Assembly (NCBI GenBank): GCA_009738435.1
Contig: CP046522.1
Location: forward strand, 775,249-839,248
DNA: 64,000 nucleotides
Direction: 5' to 3'
DNA from: Clostridium bovifaecis
GTDB lineage: Bacteria; Bacillota; Clostridia; Clostridiales; Clostridiaceae
The notes under the pieces: model-generated
The model's input: only the letters and a program-made list of their open reading frames with translations
Database searches by the model: none
Told to the model about the DNA's origin: nothing
Program-made: the position numbers and the translations under genes
In this document: one piece after another, positions 53,627 to 62,476 of the stretch
How positions within the stretch are numbered: position 1 is the stretch's first letter
Layout: the number at the start of each line of letters is the position of its first letter

Positions 53627-54409
53627 ATGGAACTAAAAACTAGAAATCTAACCTTAGGCTACGACAAAACAATTATACTTGAAGACATAAATGTAACATT
53701 GCCAAAAGAAAAAGTAACTATTTTAATAGGGAGCAACGGATGCGGTAAATCAACATTTTTAAAATCAATGGCTAGGCTTTTAAAACCTATAGATGGACAA
53801 GTACTGATTAATAATGAAAATATATTCAATATTTCAACAAAAAAAGTAGCGAGAGAATTAGCTATCTTACCTCAAAGTCCTTACGCTCCAGAGGATTTAA
53901 CTGTATTTAATTTAGTTAAGCAGGGACGATACCCTTATCAAACTTGGCTAAATCAATGGTCTGGAGAGGATGAAAAAGCAGTAGACTACGCTTTAGATAA
54001 AACAGGAATATTAAATCTAAAAGATAAAAAATTATCTGATTTGTCAGGTGGACAAAAACAAAGAGCATGGATTGCTATGACTTTAGCACAGCAGACAGAT
54101 ATAATATTATTGGATGAGCCAACAAACCATCTTGATATTAAATATAGAATCGAAGTTCTAGACTTGTTAAAGACTTTAAATAAGGTTGAGAACAGAACTA
54201 TTATAATGGTGCTGCATGATATAAATCTAGCTTTTAGATATGCTGATTATATCATAGCTCTTAAGGATGGAAAGGTTTATTCTCAAGGAGTGCCAAAGGA
54301 TATTGTAAATGAAGATTTAATTAGGGATGTATTTGATATCCAATCAAAAATTGTTACATGTCCTTTATTCAAAACACCTACATGCATTCCTTATCAAAAT
54401 TATGATTAA
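53627..54409 (+). CDS. iron-siderophore ABC transporter ATP-binding protein (FecE-like)
   Basis: 260 residues. Walker A GSNGCGKST; Q-loop LPQSPYAPEDLTVFNLVKQG followed by RYPYQTWLNQWSGEDEKAV, typical of Fe-siderophore ATPases; signature LSGGQKQRAWIAMTL; Walker B IILLDEPTNHLD; H-loop VLHDINLAFRYADYI. The C-terminal CPLFKTPTCIPYQNYD is a usual family ending. ATG 53627 follows AAGGAGGG by 5 bases; ATG 53597 lies inside the permease gene without such a site. A hairpin terminator follows. Confidence 0.93.
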   Translation: MELKTRNLTLGYDKTIILEDINVTLPKEKVTILIGSNGCGKSTFLKSMARLLKPIDGQVLINNENIFNISTKKVARELAILPQSPYAPEDLTVFNLVKQGRYPYQTWLNQWSGEDEKAVDYALDKTGILNLKDKKLSDLSGGQKQRAWIAMTLAQQTDIILLDEPTNHLDIKYRIEVLDLLKTLNKVENRTIIMVLHDINLAFRYADYIIALKDGKVYSQGVPKDIVNEDLIRDVFDIQSKIVTCPLFKTPTCIPYQNYD

Positions 54410-54465
54410 ATATCATGGATAGTTTAAAGCAGTATTTCACAAAGTCTAAATTTATATAATCATAA

Positions 54466-54508
54466 TAAAAGCTATCAACAACTCGAGGTTGCTGATAGCT
54501 TTATTTTA
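54466..54508 (+). terminator. intrinsic terminator after the siderophore ATPase gene
   Basis: TAAAAGCTATCA pairs with TGATAGCTTTAT (one mismatch). An inner AACAAC/GTTG stem and loop are present, and the tail is TTTTAAG. Confidence 0.65.
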
Positions 54509-54514
54509 AGTATG

Positions 54515-54589
54515 TTATTCTCCTATAGATTCAGATAAACATTCTTCAATAACATCTTCTGTAATTATAAATGGTTTATTATTGTTCAT
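54515..54589 (-). CDS. micro-ORF, 24-residue acidic peptide with a strong ribosome site
   Basis: On the minus strand AGGAGGTA is followed 5 bases later by ATG at 54589 and a 24-codon frame to TAA at 54515. The peptide begins MNNNKPFIITE and ends ESIGE; it is acidic with one Cys near residue 17. The near-perfect ribosome site and spacing make translation likely. I do not recognise it; a precursor or signalling peptide is possible. An AT-rich gap of about 320 bases separates it from the minus-strand gene at 54912. Confidence 0.45.
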   Translation of the reverse strand: MNNNKPFIITEDVIEECLSESIGE

Positions 54590-54601
54590 TTAAGTACCTC
54601 C

Positions 54602-54911
54602 TACTAGTTTAAAATAAAAATGTTGCAACAAAATATAATATATGCGCAAAAGCTTGTATTTAGTACAAAAACGGAACAAAATTCTTTTTGAATTAGGGAT
54701 TAAATTAGAAGATGGATATTGAAGACTTAGAGAATTGAAAGTCAAAGAATTCATCGGATTTCTAATTGTGATTAACTCTAATATTTGAAACAACTCTGAT
54801 TTTGCAATTTGTACCTTGCAACTATTTTAATAAACAGATTTTATATAACTATATAATTATAACTGATTTATTATATAAATGCAATATATTTTTTGAGGTA
54901 CTATTTAAGAA
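54602..54911. other. AT-rich intergenic region upstream of the micro-ORF
   Basis: It must hold the promoter of the micro-ORF. I see no convincing ORF, and no clear paired -35/-10 that I would call. Confidence 0.35.
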
Positions 54912-55406
54912 TTATCTAGTAGAGCGAGAAATCATTCCTTGTACGATATCAATATATTTCTGAGATACTGGAGGACATGCATCTAATAGACTATCTACAA
55001 CATAGTCTATATTAGTGTCATCTACTTGCTTTGCTCTGATGTCTGAATCAATAATCATGCCACTGCTACTTAAAGAATTAAATATATTCTCTACAACTGG
55101 CGATTCCATAACGGTATCACTTTCAATACAGCTTTCTGAAAAATATAAAGTTCCATCAACTACTATGAGTTGTCCGTAAGTATATTCCTTTTCTGATTTA
55201 TCAGAATCAGAAGATGGATTACAAGCATACTGTATATGTTCAACATGCTTTAGATCAAGATGGTTAATTTCTTCTTTTCTTGTTAAAACAGATCTTACTT
55301 CAAGTTCAAGAAGCCTTTGCTTCATGTGTTTAGAAAAGTCTTCTCCAAACTCAGAAATAAACTTTTTTATAGATATGGTTTTCTTAATGTTATAATTTTT
55401 TTTCAA
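54912..55406 (-). CDS. hypothetical protein
   Basis: 164 residues, no signal peptide or membrane helix. The N-terminal part is basic and helical (KKTISIKKFISEFGEDFSKHMKQ). The middle reads HVEHIQYACNPSSDSDKSEKEYTYG and the second half is acidic (FSESCIESDTVMESP, VVDSLLDACPPVSQKY). It has three Cys. I recognise no family. The start is TTG 55406 with GAGGAG about 10 bases upstream. It is a single gene with divergent DMT genes on its other side. Confidence 0.6.
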   Translation of the reverse strand: MKKNYNIKKTISIKKFISEFGEDFSKHMKQRLLELEVRSVLTRKEEINHLDLKHVEHIQYACNPSSDSDKSEKEYTYGQLIVVDGTLYFSESCIESDTVMESPVVENIFNSLSSSGMIIDSDIRAKQVDDTNIDYVVDSLLDACPPVSQKYIDIVQGMISRSTR

Positions 55407-55628
55407 TTCAAATACGCTCCTCTTGTTGATTGAACAACAGCATTTTTAAGCACTCCTATTAGTATACCACTTTAATTGAAAATTAACAAAGAATTAGAGG
55501 TTTTATATTATTTATCGTAAATTAATAAAGTAGGAGCATGGAGAAACAGGAGGGGGTGTTAAATACACTTTAAATAAGGTATTATATAATTGATGGAAAA
55601 TAAGAAAATTTAAGGAAGGAGATAGTGC

Positions 55629-56051
55629 ATGTATAAATTATCTGCAGTGTTTATAGGATTACTAATTGCGGTTATGGTAACCTTTAATGGAATTCTTGCA
55701 AGTTATGCAGGAGATTATTTAGCAGTATTAATAGTACAAGTAACAGCCTTGGTTACGATAAGTCTAATACTGATAATTAAGAGAAAGAAGATCAATCTAA
55801 AGAGAGAAATTCCTTTCTATTTATTTCTTGGAGGAGCTATAGGAGTTGTACTAACCTTATTCAACAACATATGTTTTAAACATCTAGGGGTGTCACTAAC
55901 CTTATCATTAGGATTACTTGGACAATCTGTTGCAGCGGTAATCATAGATCATTTTGGTTTGCTTGGTATGGATAAATATGAGTTTAACAAGGAAAAGCTC
56001 ATAGGGTTTGCACTAGCTTTTGCAGGCATATCCATTATGATAATATACTAG
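55629..56051 (+). CDS. DMT-superfamily half transporter (DUF606/YdcZ type), first of pair
   Basis: 140 residues, about five membrane helices: MVTFNGILASYAGDYLAVLIVQ, FLGGAIGVVLTLFNNICFKHLGVSL and FALAFAGISIMIIY. DUF606 proteins are half-size members of the drug/metabolite transporter superfamily and commonly occur as adjacent pairs that should form a heterodimer. The substrate is unknown. AAGGAAGGAG precedes ATG. The partner starts 11 bases after the stop. Confidence 0.85.
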   Translation: MYKLSAVFIGLLIAVMVTFNGILASYAGDYLAVLIVQVTALVTISLILIIKRKKINLKREIPFYLFLGGAIGVVLTLFNNICFKHLGVSLTLSLGLLGQSVAAVIIDHFGLLGMDKYEFNKEKLIGFALAFAGISIMIIY

Positions 56052-56062
56052 GAGGGTTATAC

Positions 56063-56515
56063 ATGGTATATATAATACTTGCATTTATATCTGGGATTTT
56101 GGTACTTCTTTCTATGATAGTGAATTCTAGTATAGCAAAAAAGGTAGGAGTATTCCAAGGAACCTTTATAAATTTTTTGTTAGGAGTAGTTTGTGCTGCA
56201 TTGCTTGTTTTCATAGTAAATAGGGATATAGACATAATTGATAAAAGTTTTGCCGGCTTTCCATTTTGGGCTTATTTAGGCGGTTTTATGGGAGTAATAG
56301 TAGTTGCTATATCAAATATTATAATACCTAAGATTCCAACCATATACTCAACTTTACTTATTTTTATAGGACAGCTGTTTACTGGGATTGTACTAGATTA
56401 TTTTACAGGAAACGAAGTCTCAAAGGGAAAAATTATTGGAGGAATATTAATACTTGCAGGGATGACTTACAATTCTATGGTGGATAGAAAGCAGGTAGAA
56501 GTTAAAGAAGGATGA
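56063..56515 (+). CDS. DMT-superfamily half transporter (DUF606/YdcZ type), second of pair
   Basis: 150 residues, about five helices: VLLSMIVNSSIAKKVGVFQGTFINFLLG, FPFWAYLGGFMGVIVVAISNIIIPK and FIGQLFTGIVLDYFTG. It shares the fold and motif order with its neighbour but has a longer polar C-terminus (DRKQVEVKEG). It has its own GGAGGG ribosome site. A hairpin follows. Confidence 0.85.
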   Translation: MVYIILAFISGILVLLSMIVNSSIAKKVGVFQGTFINFLLGVVCAALLVFIVNRDIDIIDKSFAGFPFWAYLGGFMGVIVVAISNIIIPKIPTIYSTLLIFIGQLFTGIVLDYFTGNEVSKGKIIGGILILAGMTYNSMVDRKQVEVKEG

Positions 56516-56520
56516 AGTAT

Positions 56521-56562
56521 CAGGTTTTTAACATTAATATTTATGTAAATGTTAAAAACCTG
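56521..56562. terminator. hairpin between converging DMT and chemoreceptor genes
   Basis: CAGGTTTTTAACATT (56521-56535) is perfectly complementary to AATGTTAAAAACCTG (56548-56562). No long T-run follows on either strand, but the position between convergent genes suggests a terminator or boundary hairpin. Confidence 0.6.
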
Positions 56563-56569
56563 ACATTTA

Positions 56570-57367
56570 TTATGGTGCAACGCTTTCTTCTATAAGTTTA
56601 ATAATGGCCTCATTTACATTATTAGATGCATTTATCTGTGTTTCAGATAAAGAGTCTAGCTTAGCTACTTCCTCTGTAATCTTTTTAGTTTCTGAGTGAA
56701 GTTTTTTTAATATATCAGTGATTTCCTTAGCAAAACCTGAGCTATCATTAGCTAGTTTTTGAACCTCTTTAGCTACAACAGAGAAACCTTTTCCATGTTC
56801 TCCAGCCCTGGCAGCTTCAATTAGAGCATTTAAACCCAGCATTTTTGTTTTACTGGATATTTCATTTACATATTTAACAATATTATCAGTTTTATTTATA
56901 TATTCGTTTGAGCTTTCGGAAAAATATAGCAAGTTATCACTTACATTATGTATATTTTCTACGGATAGAGATATTTCCTGCATCTGATCCTTTATTATTG
57001 AGGACATATCGTGGATAAGAGAAATGTGCTTATTCATTATATTTAAATTATCCATATCTCTTCTTACTAGTGTCATTACAAGAAGGGCAGCCTTAGAATC
57101 CATAATAGTACAAAAATCCTGAAACTTGTCCCTAATAATTTTAATAACGTTTTCATTGCCTGTAGCCTCAATTATTATATCTGTAGATTTGCAATCTATG
57201 CTATCTATAGATTGAGAAAATGGAAGCCCAAGTTTTTTTGCTAATAGTATACCTGGTGAGTTTAGGTTTCTATCTACTACTATTACGATAGATAGACTAT
57301 CTACGCTAATTAATGACTTTAATATGTTACTACCTCCAGTTCCGGCTCCTACGATTGCGATTCTCAA
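56570..57367 (-). CDS. soluble chemoreceptor with N-terminal Rossmann NAD(P)-binding domain
   Basis: 265 residues. Residues 1-110 form a dinucleotide-binding domain: [18 protein letters not shown] has the GxGxxG fingerprint, then [20 protein letters not shown] and [19 protein letters not shown], as in homoserine-dehydrogenase-like folds. Residues 115-265 are a short MCP signalling hairpin with [21 protein letters not shown] and [12 protein letters not shown]. No membrane helix. The start is TTG 57367, five bases after AAAGGAGGAG; an upstream in-frame ATG exists at 57427. It would couple nucleotide or redox state to CheA signalling (inference). Confidence 0.83.
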   Translation of the reverse strand: MRIAIVGAGTGGSNILKSLISVDSLSIVIVVDRNLNSPGILLAKKLGLPFSQSIDSIDCKSTDIIIEATGNENVIKIIRDKFQDFCTIMDSKAALLVMTLVRRDMDNLNIMNKHISLIHDMSSIIKDQMQEISLSVENIHNVSDNLLYFSESSNEYINKTDNIVKYVNEISSKTKMLGLNALIEAARAGEHGKGFSVVAKEVQKLANDSSGFAKEITDILKKLHSETKKITEEVAKLDSLSETQINASNNVNEAIIKLIEESVAP

Positions 57368-57680
57368 GTTAACTCCTCCTTTTAAAGCTGCTTTATATAC
57401 CTGTGCGGGGTTTGTATTATAGTACAATTATATCACAAATATACTATTGTACATCAAAATATGAAAATTAATCCAAGAAATTTTGTATAAATTTTGAAAT
57501 TAGTATAATAAAGTTTGTGGAATATATATTCTTTAGAAAATAATTTTAGAAAATAATTATTGTAATACTTATCTTTTAGCAAAATCAATAAATATGTATC
57601 TATTTTATGCATGCTGTTGTATAAGTATAGTATAATTTTCAATATGATAGAAAAGTTTATATGTTTAAAGGGGATAAGAC

Positions 57681-57914
57681 ATGAATAGAAAGATAGCTAT
57701 AAATAAAGATAGTTGTATAGGGTGTTCTACCTGTGCACTGACTTGTTCCATTCTATTTAATGAGGACTATGATATTAATAAAGCACATATTAGGGTGACA
57801 AAACATGATTTTCAAGGAAAATACGATATTGAATTTCTTATAAGCTGCAAAAGGTGCTTTAAATGTGCAGAGGTATGTCCAACAGGTTCTTTAAAAGTAG
57901 AAGAAACTTCATAA
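57681..57914 (+). CDS. 4Fe-4S ferredoxin-type protein
   Basis: 77 residues. Two cluster motifs: CIGCSTCALTC in the first third and CKRCFKCAEVCP near the C-terminus, enough for two [4Fe-4S] clusters. It lies 15 bases before the aldehyde:ferredoxin oxidoreductase gene and is the obvious electron partner or small subunit of that enzyme. AAAGGGG precedes ATG. Confidence 0.88.
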   Translation: MNRKIAINKDSCIGCSTCALTCSILFNEDYDINKAHIRVTKHDFQGKYDIEFLISCKRCFKCAEVCPTGSLKVEETS

Positions 57915-57929
57915 AGGGGATAGGTAAAT

Positions 57930-59846
57930 ATGTTTGGATATGCAGGTAAAATATTAGATATTAATCTAAGTGAAAGCAAAATAAAGGGTATATTTTTTGG
58001 AGAAAAGGAGCTAAAGGAATATTTAGGAGGCGTAGGTTTAACGAGCAAAATATTATATGATAATATCAAAAGGAAAATCGACCCATTGGGACCAGACAAT
58101 ATTCTTGTATTTGGAGTAGGAACAATGGTAGGTACTAATATAACTACTGCCTCAAGAACAGAGGCTTCAGCTATATCTCCAGCAACTGGGCTGATAGGGA
58201 CATCAAACTCTGGTAACTATTTTGGCAGCGAATTAAAATATGCAGGCTATGATGGAATTATATTGCGAGGGAAAGCAGAAAAGCCAGTATATTTATGGAT
58301 AAGTGATGGTAAAGTTGAGATAAGGGATGCTGGATTTTTATGGGGAAAGGATTCTTGGGATACAATAAAAAGCCTGAGAGAAGAGCTTAATATAGAGGAG
58401 CTTCAAGTAGCTTGTATTGGACAAGGTGGAGAGAATTTAGTGCGATTTGCAAGCATACAAAATGGCCCATACGATGCATGGGGAAGAACAGGTCTTGGAG
58501 CTGTAATGGGTTCAAAAAATCTTAAGGCAATTGCAGTAAAGGGGTTTGGAAGCATTAGGCCAGCCAAAAGAAAAGAGCTCATAGAATCTGTAATTAAGGT
58601 AAATAAAACTATAAAAGAATCCCCTTTTTATGGAGCATTTTCAAAGTTTGGGACAATGCTTGCCACTCTTCCTTATTCAGAACAAGGGGCACTTCCAGGA
58701 AGAAACTTTCAAACTGGAATAATTGAAGATTGGGTAGAAACTAGAAGTAGGAAGGTGGTTCAAAAGTACAGCAATAAGGGAGTAGCCTGTATTGCCTGTC
58801 CTATAGCTTGTGCTCACTGGGCAGTTATAAAAGAAGGTTCTTATAAAGGACTAGAGATAAAGGACATGGAAGTAACTCCTGTTATGGGTTTTGGTGCGGG
58901 CTGTGATATAAGGAACATGGCATCTATAATAAAAATTACAGAAATATGTCAAAGACTGGGACTTGATATGGTATCAGCAGCATCCATAGCAGCCTTTGCT
59001 ATGGAACTCTATGAAAAGGGAGTTATAGATAAGAAAGATTTAGGGTTTTCATTAAACTGGGGGGAAGAGGAATCTGTAATTAAACTATTATATAATATTG
59101 CAAATAGGGAAGGGCTTGGAGAAATCCTTGGAGAAGGTACTCTAAGAGCTTCGAAAATGATTAAGAATACAGAAAAATATGCAATTCATGTTAAAGGATT
59201 AGAGATACCTATGGCTGATGCTAGAGGAAGATGGTCTACTTGGACCTTTGGTAATATAACAAACCTGAGAGGAGGAGATCATTTAAGGAATAGAAACCCT
59301 GTAGAAAACTTACAGTACAATGAAAATATAATACCTTATAGGAGCGAGAAATTTGGATTTCCAGATAAGATTTATGAAAACTTTGATATGCCTCAGAATA
59401 TAAAAAATGAAGTTTTTAATAGGGAAAAGGATTATGTTGATATTATAAAGATGTCGAAGTGGGCTGAGGATTTAATATCCCTCTACAATGCTGTGGGCTT
59501 ATGTATAAGACCTCCTGTACTTCAATCAATAGGACCAACTTTAATAGCGGAGTTGTTTACAAATCTAACGGGAATTTCTCTTACGGCTGATGAGGCTATT
59601 AAAGCTGGAGAAAGAATTTGGAATGTGCAAAAACTTATTAATATTATTCAAGGGGAAAAGCCTGAGGACTCTGTTTTCCCAGAAAGATTCTATGAGGAAA
59701 GGCTAAAAGGAGAGGGAGAAGAGGGAAAAGGATTAGACAGAACTGAGGTTCAGAAGACTTTAGAGGAGTATTTTCAATATAGAAATTGGAATATGAAAAC
59801 AGGTGTACCTAATAGAGAAAAGCTTAGAGAACTTAATATCAAGTAA
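57930..59846 (+). CDS. aor: aldehyde:ferredoxin oxidoreductase (tungsten enzyme)
   Basis: 638 residues. Aldehyde + H2O + oxidised ferredoxin <-> carboxylate + reduced ferredoxin; cytosolic W-bispyranopterin enzyme. N-terminal domain GYAGKILDINLSESKIKG and LGGVGLTSKILYDN; pterin-binding region GRTGLGAVMGSKNLKAIAVKG. Cluster ligands are in GVACIACPIACAHW, with a late Cys in VGLCIRPPVL. Length is normal (~600-640). It can oxidise aldehydes or reduce acids in Clostridia and could remove aldehyde escaping from the deoxypentose pathways 8-30 kb away (inference). Paired with the ferredoxin just upstream. Confidence 0.93.
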   Translation: MFGYAGKILDINLSESKIKGIFFGEKELKEYLGGVGLTSKILYDNIKRKIDPLGPDNILVFGVGTMVGTNITTASRTEASAISPATGLIGTSNSGNYFGSELKYAGYDGIILRGKAEKPVYLWISDGKVEIRDAGFLWGKDSWDTIKSLREELNIEELQVACIGQGGENLVRFASIQNGPYDAWGRTGLGAVMGSKNLKAIAVKGFGSIRPAKRKELIESVIKVNKTIKESPFYGAFSKFGTMLATLPYSEQGALPGRNFQTGIIEDWVETRSRKVVQKYSNKGVACIACPIACAHWAVIKEGSYKGLEIKDMEVTPVMGFGAGCDIRNMASIIKITEICQRLGLDMVSAASIAAFAMELYEKGVIDKKDLGFSLNWGEEESVIKLLYNIANREGLGEILGEGTLRASKMIKNTEKYAIHVKGLEIPMADARGRWSTWTFGNITNLRGGDHLRNRNPVENLQYNENIIPYRSEKFGFPDKIYENFDMPQNIKNEVFNREKDYVDIIKMSKWAEDLISLYNAVGLCIRPPVLQSIGPTLIAELFTNLTGISLTADEAIKAGERIWNVQKLINIIQGEKPEDSVFPERFYEERLKGEGEEGKGLDRTEVQKTLEEYFQYRNWNMKTGVPNREKLRELNIK

Positions 59847-59902
59847 GGTTTAGAGTGTAAATTCAAATTAAGAACTAGAGAAGGTTAAAAAGGTAGAGTA
59901 GA

Positions 59903-59977
59903 AGTGTAGGAAGCTTAGGAAGAGGAAGACTTGTAGAATAATATGAGACTTCTAAGCTTCTACACTTTTAATTTTAT
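59903..59977. terminator. large imperfect hairpin between convergent aor and ilvN
   Basis: AGTGTAG-GAAGCTTAG-GAAG (59903 on) pairs with ACTTCTAAGCTTCTACACT (59948-59966), leaving single-base bulges. TTTTAATTTT follows. It lies between converging genes. The rest of 59847-60010 holds nothing further. Confidence 0.6.
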
Positions 59978-60010
59978 ATAAGTTATGAGTTAACAATTGA
60001 AGATTACAGA

Positions 60011-60313
60011 CTAGTTGATGGTTTTTATTTTAAAGAGTTTATCTAAATTACTAAATATGGAGTAATCATAGTCATCATGAAGAGTCACTTCTAAAACGTC
60101 ATATAATTTTCTCAATTGCTTTATTATTTGCTCCATAAAATTATCATTTTTAACTAAGAGAAACATACAGCTGGTAGAGCCATCACCTATTTGACCGCAT
60201 AGAATCCCTTCTAAATTGAAGGCTTTTCTTGCAAAAAGCCCAGTAATATGTGACATTGCGCCAGGATGATTTCTTACTACCAATTCAATTACAGAGTGAT
60301 CACTATTTAACAT
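60011..60313 (-). CDS. ilvN: acetolactate synthase small (regulatory) subunit
   Basis: About 100 residues, one ACT domain: HSVIELVVRNHPGAMSHITGLFARKAFNLEGILCG and QIIKQLRKLYDVLEVTLHDD. It binds valine-type feedback inhibitors and activates IlvB. It lacks the extra C-terminal domain of the ~160-residue IlvH type, so it is the short IlvN form. ATG 60313 is chosen because AGGTGG lies about 8 bases upstream inside the end of ilvB; GTG 60325 is within that site. It overlaps the ilvB stop. Confidence 0.9.
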   Translation of the reverse strand: MLNSDHSVIELVVRNHPGAMSHITGLFARKAFNLEGILCGQIGDGSTSCMFLLVKNDNFMEQIIKQLRKLYDVLEVTLHDDYDYSIFSNLDKLFKIKTIN

Positions 60314-61982
60314 AGTCTTTACCACCTATCATTTCAAGATTTGATGCACCAGCAGGTACTATAGGCAATACATCTTCTTCTGGGTTAATTGGGATGTTAA
60401 TAATATATGGGCCAGATTGAGACAATATATCGCTGAGCTTAGCTAAAGGATTATCTTCTTTGCCTAAATCACAGGAAGGTATATTAAAGCCTCTTCCGAT
60501 AATTTCAAAATCAGGATTAGTAATAAACTCTGTAGCAAAGTAATTCTTATTATAGAAAAACTCCTGAAGCTGTTCTACAAGGCCAAGATGTTTATTATTT
60601 AGTATTATGATGGTTACATTTAAGTTATAATCTGCGAGAGTAGCTAATTCTTGAATATTCATCAATATAGAGCCATCACCAGTAAAACAAATAATTCTTT
60701 TATCTGGGTTAGCTAAAGCGGCACCAATAGCTGCTGGAAGTCCCAGCCCCATTGCTCCAAGTCCACCAGAGGTTAATAGTGTACGAGGTCTTTTGAAAGG
60801 GTAAACTTGAGCTGTCCACATTTGATGTTTTCCTACATCTGTTGTAATTATAGTATCGCTATAAAGGGTGTCACCTACATACTTTATTATGTTTATTGGA
60901 TGAAAAATATCATTTTCAGGAGGTGAATAAAGAGGATATTTTGTCTTATACAACTTAATCTGTTTTACCCACTCTAATCTATCATCCTCTTTTATATAAG
61001 GTATTAGATTATCTAATATGCTGAAAATATCTCCAATAATTGAAAAGTCAGCAGGTTTTAACTTGTTAATTTCTGATTCATCAATGTCTATATGAATAAT
61101 TTCAGCATCAGGACAGAATCTTGAAATGTTTCCAATAGCCCTATCATCAAAGCGAACCCCAAAAGCCAAAATTAAATCTGATTCATGCATTATTAGGTTG
61201 GTATAGGGAGCTGCATGCATCCCAACAAGACCAAGGTATAAAGGTTCGTCGGAGGGAAAGGCACCAAGTCCCATAAGAGAAGTTGCAACCGGTATATTAT
61301 TTTTTCTAGAAAACTCATATAAGAGATCAGAAGCATTTGAACTAATTATTCCACCACCGATAAATAAAATAGGACGCTTAGAGTCATTAATTACTTCAGC
61401 AATTTTCAATATTTCTGTTTCTTTAACATTACTTTCAACATCAGAATAATATTCATATGAAGGCCATTCATCAAATTCCATTTCTTGTAACTGAATGTTC
61501 TTGGGTATATCCACTAAGACAGGCCCTGGTCTACCACTTGATGCTATTTTAAATGCTTCTGGGATTACTCTAAAAAGCTCATCTATAGAACGAATGAAAA
61601 AATTATGTTTTGTTATGGGTATAGTCAAACCATATATGTCAATTTCCTGAAAAGCATCTGTTCCAATAAGAGAATATGGAACTTGTCCTGTAATAGCAAT
61701 AACAGGAATAGAGTCCATTTTTGCATCTGCAATACCTGTTAGCAAATTAGTTGCTCCAGGACCAGAAGTTGCAAAACAAACTGCAGGTTTTCCTGTAGAA
61801 CGAGCTATACCATTAGCAATAAAAGCAGCCCCTTGCTCATGTCTTGCTAAGATATGCTCAATACTACTTTTGGATAATGCATCGTATAGGGGGAGAATAG
61901 ATCCCCCTGGCAAACCTGAGATGATTTTAATACCATGCATTTCTAATAATTTAATTGTAATTTCAGCCCCATTTAATTTCAT
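60303..61982 (-). CDS. ilvB: acetolactate synthase large (catalytic) subunit
   Basis: 559 residues, TPP enzyme: 2 pyruvate -> acetolactate + CO2 (valine/leucine) or pyruvate + 2-oxobutyrate (isoleucine). Pyr domain HGIKIISGLPGGSILPLYDAL with catalytic Glu in ILARHEQGAAFIANGIAR; GPGATNLLTGIADA; central FAD-type domain; PP domain with GLGLPAAIGAAL and the TPP/Mg motif CFTGDGSILMNIQELATLADYNLNVTII. AAGGGGGC precedes ATG. A T-box leader upstream controls it. Confidence 0.95.
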   Translation of the reverse strand: MKLNGAEITIKLLEMHGIKIISGLPGGSILPLYDALSKSSIEHILARHEQGAAFIANGIARSTGKPAVCFATSGPGATNLLTGIADAKMDSIPVIAITGQVPYSLIGTDAFQEIDIYGLTIPITKHNFFIRSIDELFRVIPEAFKIASSGRPGPVLVDIPKNIQLQEMEFDEWPSYEYYSDVESNVKETEILKIAEVINDSKRPILFIGGGIISSNASDLLYEFSRKNNIPVATSLMGLGAFPSDEPLYLGLVGMHAAPYTNLIMHESDLILAFGVRFDDRAIGNISRFCPDAEIIHIDIDESEINKLKPADFSIIGDIFSILDNLIPYIKEDDRLEWVKQIKLYKTKYPLYSPPENDIFHPINIIKYVGDTLYSDTIITTDVGKHQMWTAQVYPFKRPRTLLTSGGLGAMGLGLPAAIGAALANPDKRIICFTGDGSILMNIQELATLADYNLNVTIIILNNKHLGLVEQLQEFFYNKNYFATEFITNPDFEIIGRGFNIPSCDLGKEDNPLAKLSDILSQSGPYIINIPINPEEDVLPIVPAGASNLEMIGGKDYVK

Positions 61983-62011
61983 AATAAGCCCCCTTAATAT
62001 TTAGTTGTATA

Positions 62012-62300
62012 TAAAATAAACTCTTCATCCTAAATTAATAGGACGAAGAGTAACCCCCGCGGTACCACCTATGTTTATATAAAAATATACACTCGAATAT
62101 AATACGGACAGTAAAGTCGATATTACTTCCTTTTTAACGGTAGGATTCCGGTTAATTCTACTTTCTTTTGGATTTCCATTAACAGCTCCGTGGCTACATT
62201 CTATATACCTATCATGGGAAATTTACACCATCATTCCCTCTCTGAATTTCTAGAATATATATACTCCTCCACATCAAGGCTTGTAATTTTTTTTACTTTA
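62012..62300 (-). promoter_or_regulatory. T-box leader controlling ilvB-ilvN
   Basis: Read on the minus strand: a GAGAGGGAATGATGGTG segment of stem I, a specifier region GAATGTAGCCACGGAGCTG, the antiterminator bulge AGGTGGTACCGCGGGGG (62054-62070), then the terminator ACTCTTCGTCCT/AGGATGAAGAGT (62020-62051) followed by TTTATTTTAT. These are the canonical T-box landmarks in order and spacing. It senses uncharged tRNA to let transcription reach ilvB. The specifier codon may be GTA (Val), but this assignment is tentative. Confidence 0.9.
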
Positions 62301-62305
62301 GAAAT

Positions 62306-62334
62306 ATTTTATATAATTAAAATCCAGTTGTCAA
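62306..62334 (-). promoter_or_regulatory. promoter of the T-box-ilvBN transcript
   Basis: On the minus strand TTGACA (62334-62329) and TAAAAT (62311-62306) are 17 bases apart, immediately upstream of the T-box leader. A strong sigma-A type match. Confidence 0.8.
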
Positions 62335-62476
62335 GAAAAATGAGAAAATTTACAACATTTAAAATATGATGGAGTAAGTTTTGATGAAAAGTAAATTTGA
62401 ATTGTTTTTAGAATATAAAGGATTTACAATATAATTTACGGGAAAACTAAGGTTAGCAATAATGGGAGGCGATATT

